Of a stretch of DNA of 64,000 bases, positions 20,758 to 31,251 are shown in pieces. The position numbers and the translations under genes are program-made. The notes beneath the pieces are model-generated. The model made no database searches, was not told the origin of the DNA, and was given only the letters and a program-made list of their open reading frames with translations. How positions within the stretch are numbered: position 1 is the stretch's first letter; every line of letters starts with the position of its first letter. Source of the stretch: Oreohelix idahoensis (lineage: Eukaryota > Mollusca > Gastropoda > Stylommatophora > Oreohelicidae); the NCBI GenBank assembly GCA_024509875.1, contig JAMPIV010006381.1, positions 86,487-150,486 of the forward strand. Direction: 5' to 3'.

Positions 20758-21506
20758 GGAAGGCACAGGCTGGGGATAAGACCCTCAAGCCTTGTTTCAG
20801 GAAATTGTCAACTTGTCATACAACTCCAGGCAAGGGAGATTTTTACATGAAAAACAAGTTGATGTATAGGAAGACTGGAGCTAGATCCAAAGGTCAGGGA
20901 CAGCTGGTACTTCCTAAAAGATATAGGGCAGACTTAATAAGGAGCCTACATGTGAAACCCGATGGGGACCATGAGAAGATAGGTACCATCATTCAAAAGG
21001 TGGCTCACAATTATTATTGGCCCAAAGCAAGATGGGACATTGAGAATTTTGTAGAAAGGTGTAGCATAGCACATGAGGGAACACCCACAAGTGGGAACAT
21101 GGATCAGGACCTGGACACGCCAAGGGGCAAAATTAGGCCTGACAATAAAAAGAAAAATAAATTTGATAAAGTGGACCAAATGGAATGGGAAGCCCCTTTT
21201 CACGGACAAGCTTCACTTAACTGTTTTACAATGGCCACTATGCGGAGAGTGCAAAAAGATGTCTTACCCCAGGATAAGCCGAAAATCCCTCAATCGGACT
21301 TAAACAAACTGGAGGAAGAAGATGTAGAGAGGAAATCTCTCATCAAGAATTTTAAGTGGGGAGAAAGCCCCAAGAGGAAAATTGGTAGCGGTCGTTTTAT
21401 GCATGATAATTCTGGGAAGAAAAATCATCACTATAGCGCTTCTAGTGGAAGAGACCATACCGGTGCATGGACAAATAGGTCCACAAAATTAAAGCTCCAC
21501 ATGTAA
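20637..21506 (+). pseudogene. Remnant pol of element A (protease deleted, integrase core lost)
   Basis: The frame opens at the end of the CCHC knuckle (DNHDTDRCRRKP) and jumps directly to VYMATLQVRS, the sequence that in B lies 125 codons further on. The whole protease is missing, with a 7-bp microhomology GAAACCT at the junction. The integrase zinc domain follows but has lost its last Cys (CSIAHEG where B has CPECQRV). From about 21075 to the stop at 21506 the frame is open and Lys-rich but shows no integrase D-D-E residues and no similarity to B. It is either heavily decayed or replaced sequence. Confidence 0.75.
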
Positions 21507-21568
21507 CGCTGTTAAGAACGTGGACTGATGAAAAGGCAGAGGAAAATATTACATCCTCATACCAATAT

Positions 21569-22399
21569 GTGAATGAGCTGACCACTCGTTTAAAAACTGG
21601 CTGGAAACTTGCCAATGAAAATTTGAAACAAGCCAGGAAGAAACATGCTGCCTATTATAACAGGAAGGCGAAAGACAGAGATTTGGCTGTGGGAGAGAAG
21701 GTACTGCTTCTTCTACCCGGTAGTCAGAATAAGTTACAGATTGGATGGCAAGGTCCATATACAGTTCTAGAGAAGGTGTCTAGAACAAATTATAAGATAG
21801 ATAAGAAGGGGAAAGAAAAAATCTATCATGTGAATCTCCTGAAGAAATATTTGGAAAGAGAACATCAGGAAGAGACACACTTGTTGACCTTGTCCATTGC
21901 CATGGAGATGAAAAAGGAACCACTTTCATCATTTGAATATCCATTACACCCCTGTGAGACAGCGGCACAGGTGAAAATCAGTACACATTTAACGAAAACT
22001 CAGAAAGAGAGAGTGCAACAAGTTCTAGATACTCATACAGAGGTGTTAACAGACCGACCGGGGCATACAAACTTATTGGAATATGATATGAAGCTGATAG
22101 ACCCCACACCTGTCTGTATGAAACCATATTCGATTCCTTTTGCTAAGGAGAAAGCTTTGAAGGAAGAGATAGACTATTTGTTGAAGGAAGGAATTATTTC
22201 GCACAGTGAATCTTCATATAGTTCCGGTGTTGTACTCTTAAGGAAGCCCTCTGGAGAACATAGACTCTGTATAGATTACAGGAGACTGAATGCTATTACA
22301 GAAGGACAGGTGGATCCATTGCCGGATACAAATCAGTTGTTTGCCAGGCTAAATAAAGCTAAATATTTCTCAAGGGTGGATCTGAGTAAAGGCTACTAG
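21569..22399 (+). pseudogene. Integrase C-terminus and truncated RT of element A
   Basis: Similarity to B resumes in a different frame: ELTTRLKTGWKLANENLKQA, the GPY-type integrase tail (IGWQGPYTVLEKV), the linker (HPCETAAQVK) and the start of RT (LLKEGIISHSESSYSSG, LCIDYRRLNAITEGQVD, YFSRVDLSKGY). The frame ends in TAG exactly where B has the tyrosine of GYYQI. Beyond, down to the 3' LTR at 22902, only ~500 bp of degenerate sequence remain where B has ~1,070 bp of RT and RNase H. Confidence 0.85.
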
Positions 22400-22901
22400 C
22401 AGATTCCAGTAAAACCTGAGATCAGACAAAATTGTTGGATGTAAACATTTCGGAGGAACGTAATGAATCCCTGAGTTGCCTCTTTGATTGAGGATATTCC
22501 GAATGTTTCATACAGGCTAATAAGAAGAGTATGGGATCCCCTACGAAAACTCTGCTATCACCAGGTATATGTTATCTCCTCATAACGTACATTTTGAGGA
22601 AAATCTAATGTTCTCTGGACATGTCATTGCGCAGACTCAGAGAAGACAAATGGTGAATACGCGTTGTGAAGCAGCATTAAGACAAGCAGTCACACTTGCG
22701 GCTGTTCAGTAACATCACCGAAAAATATTATTGGTTGTAGAGGTCTGAGGCAGATTTCATGAGTAGTGCCTACTCTGAATGGACCCCAACTACATAAAAC
22801 CATGATAGCACAACAGCAGAGTAAAGTCGAGTTGACTTACATTTATCTATGTGTATATAGAATAAAGGACTGACATAAGATGTCTGTTTTAAGAGGGGAG
22901 A

Positions 22902-24315
22902 TGTCGTGAAATATTCTAATCCACATATATAAATTAAAACGTAAATATAAAGCCTAACAAATAACTTCAATAAAAGGAAAGAAGAATGGTAAAGAACAGT
23001 GCTGTCACAATGACTGTACTCGAAATCCCCCTTGTTTTCTCCTTCGTCTACAAATTGTAACGTTTCACGTTGATAGTAAAAGCCTACTGCTTTAATACCC
23101 GCCTTCTACGATAAAACGTGTACTGCCTTTCTAAGAAAAACCTTGAGATACGCAGCTGACCTAGATTTAAAATTCCATTCATGTCATTTTATACACTACG
23201 TTACCAAAAACGAAAGACAGATGGACTAAAGATAGAAAGAATGGGAGGGGCTGAACGCAGGCAATACTACCACAGTCGCGCGATACACAATTGCTGCCAT
23301 CACGCGTGTAAGGCCACATGCACTAGCTTTTTTTCAAATCAACAGTGAAAAAAAAAACACTACCCATACCAGAGTTAGGTTTTAAAATCCTGAAAAACGC
23401 TTATTAGGAAATATGACATTATACTGGTTTACGTTTGAAAACATTACAGTACCCAGACACCACATCGTTTTCAAAGTAAACAGGAGGTAGAAGAAAGTGC
23501 ATATTTTGAACGCAGCCACTTAGCTCCTTTAAATTTGTATATTTGGGTTCCTTAGGACTTGCTGACAAAAAATATGTTAAACGTTACGCAAATAGTCTAG
23601 GAATTACCAAAGTATAGCCAAAAGAAATAGTGAGGGATGTCAGACAACACCCAAATCAGAATCGCTCAGTGGCAGATTTTCACCCCACCATTGTACGGGA
23701 AATAGGCTGACATGTTACCTCCTATTTGATTGGCGGAAAATAAATGTAAGGCTAAACATGATTAGTCGGACTATAAATACTACTTCTTTGTTGTTAGGGG
23801 AAACGTGAGTAGGAGTACTTTTTTGAAAAGCTGTGTAAACATGGCATGATTGGTTAGACCTGCCAATATAGTCAATTAGAGGCGTCAGGTCAACACCACA
23901 TTTGCAAATAAACTTACTACAGAATCAGTGCGTTGAGCGCCAGTGCATATTTTTCTAAATAAAAGCCTGGGACATCGGCAGATCGAAATTGTGCTATATT
24001 CAGTGCCGGTCAACGTAATTCTGTATTATTTCCATGAATTGTGGTAAGCTTGAAATATTTGATATCTTTTAATGAAAATTGAATGTAAATTGATAATTTA
24101 TGTCTGTATATATGTGTGGTTCAGTAGCGAACATGAGATAAAGCCTATATAATGCTCCAGCCTGAACAGAAGGTGTCGGACGAAAGTAAAACTACATGGA
24201 ATTGCCAAACAGTACACTGACACCTATATTATTGACTAGAAAGAAATAATGCTGGAATTGCAGAGGCGTAATAACCATTAGGGAGGAATATACTGGTGAA
24301 AATTGTTTCAGATGA
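22902..24315 (+). repeat. 3' LTR of element A, first part
   Basis: Begins TGTCGTGAAATATT after the purine run AAGAGGGGAGA. It is cut after 1,414 bp at GATGA by the insertion of element B. The remaining 985 bp are at 33502-34486. Confidence 0.95.
24311..24315. repeat. GATGA target duplication of element B (left)
   Basis: The uninterrupted 5' LTR of A reads TTTCAGATGAAGATAGC near 18317; here GATGA is followed by B's LTR and is repeated at 33497-33501. Confidence 0.95.
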
Positions 24316-26551
24316 TGTAGTGAAATTGACAGAGATACAACGGTAAAATCCCTCCAAAGATAACATTTAAGGATAAAAACATAATGCGTAGGCTGCTGAT
24401 GTACATGATCGCCTAGACCGCGGGTCATCATCCTCCATAATAATTGACTTGCTAGACAGGAGGGGAACGGCGGATCAAAAAGAAAAAAATATGACTGGAA
24501 AGGCTAAGGAGACGCAATTGGGGGGGAAACGGAGAAAAGTCACGTTTCCCAAGTTGACATAAAAAGTAAGCAACTCGACTAAAGGGACCCTAGATATGTT
24601 ACGCCACAGTCATTTATTGGACGCTTTTGCGATACCAAGCTTTTGATTTGAATGGAGCGGTAAAACGCAGATGTTAGGAATATTACAAAAATTAAAAAGT
24701 AATTTTTTCTTAATATTAATGTTAGGAATATAAAAATTAGCTGGCCGGATGGCCTATTCTGAGCAGTGAACTAAGATGGTCTTAATTTTACAAACGGATA
24801 GATAATATTGAAGATAATGACAAAAGACAGTGTAGTTCACATCATCGACAGACTGTGTTGAATAAAAAAGTGTCGCAATTTGCACACAAAAACACGACCT
24901 TGGACGCAGGTGTTCAAATTTACTTAGTATGGAGGAGAGGGTTTTTGAGCGGTAGCTGTGTCTAAATATAACTTTTAACGACAAAATTTTGGAGGGGAGA
25001 GAAAGGTTGGTTCAAAAAACAAGCACATTTTTTTTAGAAACACAAGTAGAGACGGACAGACTAACAGATAAACATCCATACTTGACTGAAGCATGACTGA
25101 AATGACTTTATGGTAGGAAATTTGAAATTTAAAATAAACCGAGGCAGTGATTGGCCACAGACAATCATATCATTAGCGCTCAGACGCGAAAGTGGGGCCA
25201 TTCTTCAATAGTTGTTCAGTGATAGACACAGATTTTAAAGTGTGGTGATTCCATATGAAAGCAAGTGAAATAAATTTAGGGACGCCATACTATAGCCAGC
25301 AGCTCAGCTGAGTTTTGCTAGCAATTCTGTGTTATTTATTCATAATCTGGTAAGATTGAAATTATTTCCTTATATATTTTGAATATTGTTTCATGTTTGA
25401 GTGATTTGATACTGCCATATCGAAATCTAGCCTTACAAACAAGTAGGGATTTGCTCTAGACCCCCCGCCCTAGTCAGGGTCTAGGGACCAACAATGTACA
25501 TAAACTCCAGCAAGGATTATGCAAGACAGATCAAGTGTTGAGAATAATGATACATATTACCTATCCTCTTTTAGGGCCGAAAACTAATAAACATTTTTCA
25601 GGATCTATGGTCTGGGAGGATCTATCTGATGTAAAACCACCATGGTAAATGTGCTGTTTGGTCAGAGAGATCTGACCTGTCTGTATGATGTGGTTGTTGT
25701 GTCACTGTTGTGTCCAGACGTGGGTAGAGAATAGATTTTGACACATGGCCCATACTTTGATTGCAGAGCTGCGAGTTTCTGTCGTCAACAAAGCAGGGTC
25801 TATTCAGTTGGTGACTTTACTCGAGTGTATCTGTGCAGTATTTGTGACAGAGACCACCATTATTGCCCGCCAGCACGGAGAGGTGGGACCACCTGATTTC
25901 AGCACCAGAGCGACAACTACCAGATGAGTGAGCCTCTGGTCTGCTGGACTTTCACCAACGCCCTTTAGTTACTAAGAACCCCATAAAATTCCCACCATTT
26001 TCTGGACACTGTGTAGTCAATATAGACAGGTGTGATGAGGCCACCCCAACAGCACAAACAGTACTATCCTCCCAAGTAGATGAATACTAGAACATTTTAA
26101 TAAAACTAACTAGTATAGTACATATATATGTACACTATTGCATTTATGATATAATATTCTATGCATTTCTTTTCATAATCTCTAAATCCTTTTAAGTTCT
26201 GGTCAACCTAAAAAATTGACACAGAACAAAATAAATGTAATATACTTATATCAAAAAATTTTACACACGTGAGTTAGTTCAGTGTATTTTAACATTTATT
26301 AATATTATTAGTCTTGTTAATATCTGTGGGTATATTTATAATCCATTACACCACACTACATATCATAACCCTAGACACTTTACGTAGCCACATTCATAAA
26401 AAAAAAAATTAAGTGTGAGGTCGTAGTGGTAGCAAGAAAGGCCTTCTGACAATTCACCACTACATTTTATCTCAGGAGCCTTCACAGCTGGCCTCATACA
26501 ATTTACATTTAGTAATAACACCATCATACAATACCATCAAACACCACTACA
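24316..26551 (+). repeat. 5' LTR of Gypsy element B (2,236 bp)
   Basis: Starts TGTAGTGAAATTGAC and ends AACACCACTACA. The 3' copy is at 31252-33496 (2,245 bp; most of the length difference is a longer A-run). By eye the copies differ at about 20 or more positions, with a cluster around 24565-24690. An inverted pair TAGACCC / GGGTCTA near 25456-25486 could form a hairpin in the transcript. It shares no obvious sequence with A's LTR. Confidence 0.95.
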
Positions 26552-26555
26552 ATAT

Positions 26556-26574
26556 TGGGGTCTTGTCCAGGGAT
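26556..26574 (+). promoter_or_regulatory. Probable primer-binding site (element B)
   Basis: TGGGGTCTTGTCCAGGGAT, four bases after the 5' LTR. It resembles the tRNA-Pro site of element A with a few differences, so tRNA-Pro or a related tRNA is the likely primer. Confidence 0.65.
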
Positions 26575-26817
26575 AATTAGCCCAACAGTAATATTAGGAT
26601 CTCCTGGTGGGAGAAATAAAAGTAGGGAAATAAATTGTAAAATTCCCTTTAAAATTAAAAGTGTCCCTGCAGATAAAAGTTGGTGAATCTTCACAGCCAG
26701 TAATAATTAATTAGTTAACTGGTTAGTTAGAATTAGTTAGACTATAGTCATAAGAAGTACTTAGTGTATTTACTGGTTAGAGATTTAGCTTGTATATTAT
26801 TATATTGTCTAAAAAGT

Positions 26818-29800
26818 ATGGCGGAGCTGGCAAAATTTAGATCAGCTGCTGTGCTCACCGCGAAGGAGATGGGAATGGATGGTCAAATTTTAATTCAATA
26901 CGTAACGACTGAATGTGATAAATATATTGAACGGGAAGAAAGGAGGTTGGTTGAAGAGAAGAGGTTAGAGGCTGATAGAGAAATTAAGAGGCTGCAGATT
27001 GAGGCAGAAGAAAAACGACAGCAAAGGGAGGCAGAAGATAAAAAGGCCGAAAGGGAGGCAGAAGATAAAAAGGCCGAAAGGGAGGCAGAAGATAGAAGGT
27101 TGCAGAGGGAGCACGAATTACGACTAAGGGAGCTGGAATTACAAGGCCCGGCTCCTGAAAATGGTGCCAGCCCTTTTGCCTCAGATGCTACGCCCAGTCT
27201 GGGAGCCTCAAACTCAGCTATGGGGTTTCATTTAGACCATTTTGTTGAAAAAGACGATGACATAGAGGGGTACCTAGGACGTTTTGAGTTATTAGCTACT
27301 ACATATGGGTTAGAGAGAGAGAGGTGGAGTTTAAAGCTATCACAGGGATTGAGAGGTACTTCTTATGAAGTATTTGCTAAAATGAACAGGGAAGACCAAG
27401 ACAATTATGACATGTTAAAGCAGGCTTTGTTATTAAGGTACGAGAAGAATGGTGAATTTTATCGTAAGAAATTTAGAAATGCCAAACTGTTGTCTGGGGA
27501 GACATACCACCAATTCTCTGCCAGACTAGAAACCTATTTGGAGAAATGGACGGCTCTGGGGAAGACCCAAGATCTTAAAGAAATGATCATGATTGAGCAA
27601 TTGAGAGAGTCCATGGCTCCAGACATGAGAAAATTTCTCATGGAACAAGGTGCAGAGAAGTTGGGGGAAATTTTAAATGTTGCTGAGAGGTATCAGGCAG
27701 CTCAGGCAGAGGTAAGTGGTGCTAAGAAGAAGCACATAGACAATTTTAAAGCTCCACAGCAATTTAATAAATTTGATAATAGAGAGCAGGGAAATAAAGG
27801 TAGGACAAACTTTGAGCGGCCAAGAAATGACTATCGCGACAGAAACTCACAGTTCAATGACCAAAAGTTCAATGAAAGAAAACCGTGGAACCAAGGAAAA
27901 AGATGGTGTAAATGGTGCAAGAAGGATAACCATAACACCGAATTTTGTAGAAGGAAACCTTCAAACATTGCTGCAATGAAGTCGGGGACGCAAAGATTAA
28001 AGGTTAATCCTAAGGGACAACAGGAACCTTATCACCCCCCAGTTTGTGAGGATGTTATTTGTAATGGGGTCACCATAAGGTGCCTTTATGATACAGGTTT
28101 GGATTATGATTCAGTTGTGAAGTCTAGCCTAGTGGACCCAAGTCAGTATACCACAGAAACAGTGGAAATACAAGGGGCGACTAAGGACATACCACTCATG
28201 ACACTTCCCATCGCAAGGATAACGGTGAAAACTCGCTATGTGGAAGGAGAAATCAGAGCAGCAGTGATAGATGAACCAATCTACCCTCTGATATTGGGGT
28301 GTAGATACGTCTTCTTGGGGAATCCCGAGAAACCTGTGATCATGGCGACAGTGCAGACCAGGTCACAGAAGAAGGAGGAAGAAGGTGAACCTATAAATGC
28401 TCATCCAGAGGAGATGAGGAAGGCGCAGGCTGAGGATAGGACACTCAAGCCCTGTTTTAAAAAATTGCCCAAATGCCACACACCTCCGAGCAAGGGGGAA
28501 TATTTCATGAAGAACAAACTCTTATACAGGAAGGCCGGAACTGGAACAAATGGTCACAACCAGCTGGTTCTTCCCACTTCATATAGAGATAAAGTGATGG
28601 AACTCGGGCATGCGATTCCCTTCAGTGGTCACATGGGGATCAGCGCCACAGGACAGCGTATAGCTTGTCATTACTTCTGGCCAGGGATAACGGAGGATAT
28701 AAAAAGATATGTCAAATCCTGCCCAGAATGTCAAAGGGTAGCTCCAAAGCACTGGACTGCTCCTGCAACTCTAGGGGAAATGCCCATAGTGGGAACACCT
28801 TTTGAGAGGGTTGCAGTGGATATTGTAGGACCTCTCACTCGGACCAAGAGGAGGAACAGTTACATCCTTACTCTGGTGGACACTTGTTCTATGTGGGGAG
28901 AGGCGGTAGCCCTGCCATCAATTGATTCAAAACATGTAGCAGAGGCACTACTTACAATATTTACCCGATTAGGATTCCCGCATCAAATCTTGACGGATAA
29001 TGGTTCTCAGTTCAAGGGGAAACTAACGGAAGAAGTTTTTAAGCTATTTCAAGCCAGGCACTTTCATTGTAGTCCGTACCATCCACAAGGGAACGGCCAG
29101 GTAGAGAGGTTCAATGGGACTCTCATTTCTATCCTGAGAAAGCTGGCACACGAAAAACCGGATCTGTGGGATCAATTCCTGCCCGCCGCATTGTTTGCGT
29201 ACCGGGAGGTACCACATAGTTCAACCGGGATGGCTCCCGCAACTCTGCTATTTGGGAGGCCAATAAAAGGTCCTTTAGAAGCTTTATTAAGGACCTGGAC
29301 AGATGAGAAGGCGGAAGAGACTGTTACCTCATCGTATCAATATGTGAACGAACTGACCACTCGTTTGAAAGCTGGATGGAAACTGGCAAATGATAATTTG
29401 AAACAAGCCAGGAAGAAACATGCAGCATATTTTAATAGGAAGGCAAAGGACAGGGAACTGGCAGTCGGAGAGAAGGTGCTGCTTCTACTACCCGGAAGCC
29501 AGAATAAATTACAAATTGGTTGGCAAGGTCCATATACGGTTCTAGAGAAGGTGTCTAGAACAAACTATAAAATTGACAAAAAGGGGAAGGAAAAAGTTTA
29601 TCATGTAAACCTGTTAAAGAAGTATCTGGACAGACCACTCCAGGAAAGCACCCCCTTATTGACCTTGGCTATTGCAACCCAGATGCAAAAAGAACCACTC
29701 ACCTCACATGAATACCCATTACATCCTTGTGAAACAGCAGCACAGGTAAAAGTCAGTAAGCACCTGACTAAAAACCAGAGGGAGAGAGTTCAAAAGGTTC

Positions 29801-31164
29801 TGGAGGAACATACAGATGTATTAACAGATAAACCAGGCCATACAAATTTGCTACAGTATGACATGAAACTGGTAGACTCAAACCCAATCTGTATGAGAGC
29901 CTATTCTATTCCGTTCGCGAAGGAGAAGGCATTGAAGGAAGAAATAGAGTATTTGTTGAAGGAGGGGATTATTTCGCACAGTGAATCATCTTTTAGTTCT
30001 AGTGTCGTTTTGTTGAGAAAACCGTCTGGGGAACACAGACTGTGCATAGATTACAGGAAACTGAATGCTGTCACAGAAGGACAAGTGGATCCATTACCAG
30101 ACACAAAACAGTTATTTGCCAGACTGAACAAGGCAAAATACTTTTCAAAGGTGGATCTTAGTAAAGGCTATTACCAGATCCCAGTGAAGCCTGAAGTGAG
30201 ACCTTATTTGGCTTTTAGCACTTCGGATGGACATTATGAATTCAATATGCTACCATTCGGACTGAAAAATGCTCCGAGTGTGTTTTCAAGGATGATGCGA
30301 AAATTGTTGGATCCCCTGAATAACCCATGTATCACAAATTTCATGGATGATATTCTCGTCGCCACAGAGACATTTGAAGAACACATTGAAGCTCTGGAGA
30401 TGTTGTTTGATAGACTTCGGGAGGCGAACTTAACTGCTAGGCCAACAAAATGTTGTATTGGATGCAAAGAGTTGGAATTCTTGGGACACACTGTATATCA
30501 GGGTAATATGACCCCTGATCCTAAGAACTTGGAAAAACTGCAGAGAGCACCTAGGCCGCAAACAAAAAAGGACGTGCGATCATTCGTGTCGTTATGCGGA
30601 TTTTATCAGAAATACATCAAAAATTTTAACGCTATTTGTGCTCCTCTGACTGATCTGACTCGCAAGGGACTTCCAGATAAAATTATTTGGACTGCACAAT
30701 GTGAACTAGCGTTTCAAGAGTTAAAGGAAAAACTCACTAGCAAGCCTATTCTCAAACTGCCTGATTTGACACAGGACTTTGTCTTAAGAACCGATGCAAG
30801 TAATGTAGGACTCGGAGGGGCTTTGTTGCAAAGATCATCTTCACCTGATGGGGAACTTAAACCAGTCGCTTATGCAAGCCGCAAATTGAATAAGGCGGAA
30901 CAAGGATACTCCACAAGCGAAAAAGAATGTTTAGCATTAATCTGGGCAATAAAGAAGTTTCAAATCTATCTGTATGGTAGGACATTTGTGGTGGAGACGG
31001 ACCATCAGCCTCTCGTGTTCTTGTCTCAGGCTAAGCATGAAAACGCAAGATTGCTGAGGTGGTCTTTATTGCTTCAACCTTATCAGTTTAGTATCCAATA
31101 TATCCCAGGCAAATTGAATGTCGGTGCAGATTTCCTCAGTCGGCACCCCTGTGATCAAAATTAG
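26818..31164 (+). CDS. Gag-Pol polyprotein of element B (PR-IN-RT-RH order)
   Basis: A single frame of 1,448 codons. I chose ATG 26818 (MAELAKFRSA) because the homologous start in element A is at this point; the frame is open about 54 bp further upstream. In order: Lys/Glu-rich coiled coil (about residues 38-105), capsid-like region (about 135-300), CCHC knuckle CKWCKKDNHNTEFC (364), aspartic protease YDTGLDYD (Asp near 425), integrase HHCC zinc domain (about 598-640), integrase catalytic Asp668, Asp727 and Glu763 (35 residues between the last two, DD35E), GPY module (about 900), RT from about 1060 with FMDD near 1176 in place of the common YxDD, and RNase H (RTDASNVGLGG near 1325). Gag and Pol are fused without a frameshift. 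All catalytic residues I looked for are present, so the copy may be competent; expression is not shown. Confidence 0.95.
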   Translation: MAELAKFRSAAVLTAKEMGMDGQILIQYVTTECDKYIEREERRLVEEKRLEADREIKRLQIEAEEKRQQREAEDKKAEREAEDKKAEREAEDRRLQREHELRLRELELQGPAPENGASPFASDATPSLGASNSAMGFHLDHFVEKDDDIEGYLGRFELLATTYGLERERWSLKLSQGLRGTSYEVFAKMNREDQDNYDMLKQALLLRYEKNGEFYRKKFRNAKLLSGETYHQFSARLETYLEKWTALGKTQDLKEMIMIEQLRESMAPDMRKFLMEQGAEKLGEILNVAERYQAAQAEVSGAKKKHIDNFKAPQQFNKFDNREQGNKGRTNFERPRNDYRDRNSQFNDQKFNERKPWNQGKRWCKWCKKDNHNTEFCRRKPSNIAAMKSGTQRLKVNPKGQQEPYHPPVCEDVICNGVTIRCLYDTGLDYDSVVKSSLVDPSQYTTETVEIQGATKDIPLMTLPIARITVKTRYVEGEIRAAVIDEPIYPLILGCRYVFLGNPEKPVIMATVQTRSQKKEEEGEPINAHPEEMRKAQAEDRTLKPCFKKLPKCHTPPSKGEYFMKNKLLYRKAGTGTNGHNQLVLPTSYRDKVMELGHAIPFSGHMGISATGQRIACHYFWPGITEDIKRYVKSCPECQRVAPKHWTAPATLGEMPIVGTPFERVAVDIVGPLTRTKRRNSYILTLVDTCSMWGEAVALPSIDSKHVAEALLTIFTRLGFPHQILTDNGSQFKGKLTEEVFKLFQARHFHCSPYHPQGNGQVERFNGTLISILRKLAHEKPDLWDQFLPAALFAYREVPHSSTGMAPATLLFGRPIKGPLEALLRTWTDEKAEETVTSSYQYVNELTTRLKAGWKLANDNLKQARKKHAAYFNRKAKDRELAVGEKVLLLLPGSQNKLQIGWQGPYTVLEKVSRTNYKIDKKGKEKVYHVNLLKKYLDRPLQESTPLLTLAIATQMQKEPLTSHEYPLHPCETAAQVKVSKHLTKNQRERVQKVLEEHTDVLTDKPGHTNLLQYDMKLVDSNPICMRAYSIPFAKEKALKEEIEYLLKEGIISHSESSFSSSVVLLRKPSGEHRLCIDYRKLNAVTEGQVDPLPDTKQLFARLNKAKYFSKVDLSKGYYQIPVKPEVRPYLAFSTSDGHYEFNMLPFGLKNAPSVFSRMMRKLLDPLNNPCITNFMDDILVATETFEEHIEALEMLFDRLREANLTARPTKCCIGCKELEFLGHTVYQGNMTPDPKNLEKLQRAPRPQTKKDVRSFVSLCGFYQKYIKNFNAICAPLTDLTRKGLPDKIIWTAQCELAFQELKEKLTSKPILKLPDLTQDFVLRTDASNVGLGGALLQRSSSPDGELKPVAYASRKLNKAEQGYSTSEKECLALIWAIKKFQIYLYGRTFVVETDHQPLVFLSQAKHENARLLRWSLLLQPYQFSIQYIPGKLNVGADFLSRHPCDQN

Positions 31165-31251
31165 AGTAGTGGCAGACGTGAGGAGTAATTTTACCTATGT
31201 GTATCGCTGGTTTTGGAACTTGCCATAGGCATGTTTTCAAGTGGGGAGATG

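Noticed and set aside
25745..25927. 60-codon frame repeated identically at 32683-32865
   Set aside because: It is duplicated only because it lies in both LTRs of element B; no domain is visible. The same applies to the 76-codon antisense frames at 24754/31692 and at 18399/33576.
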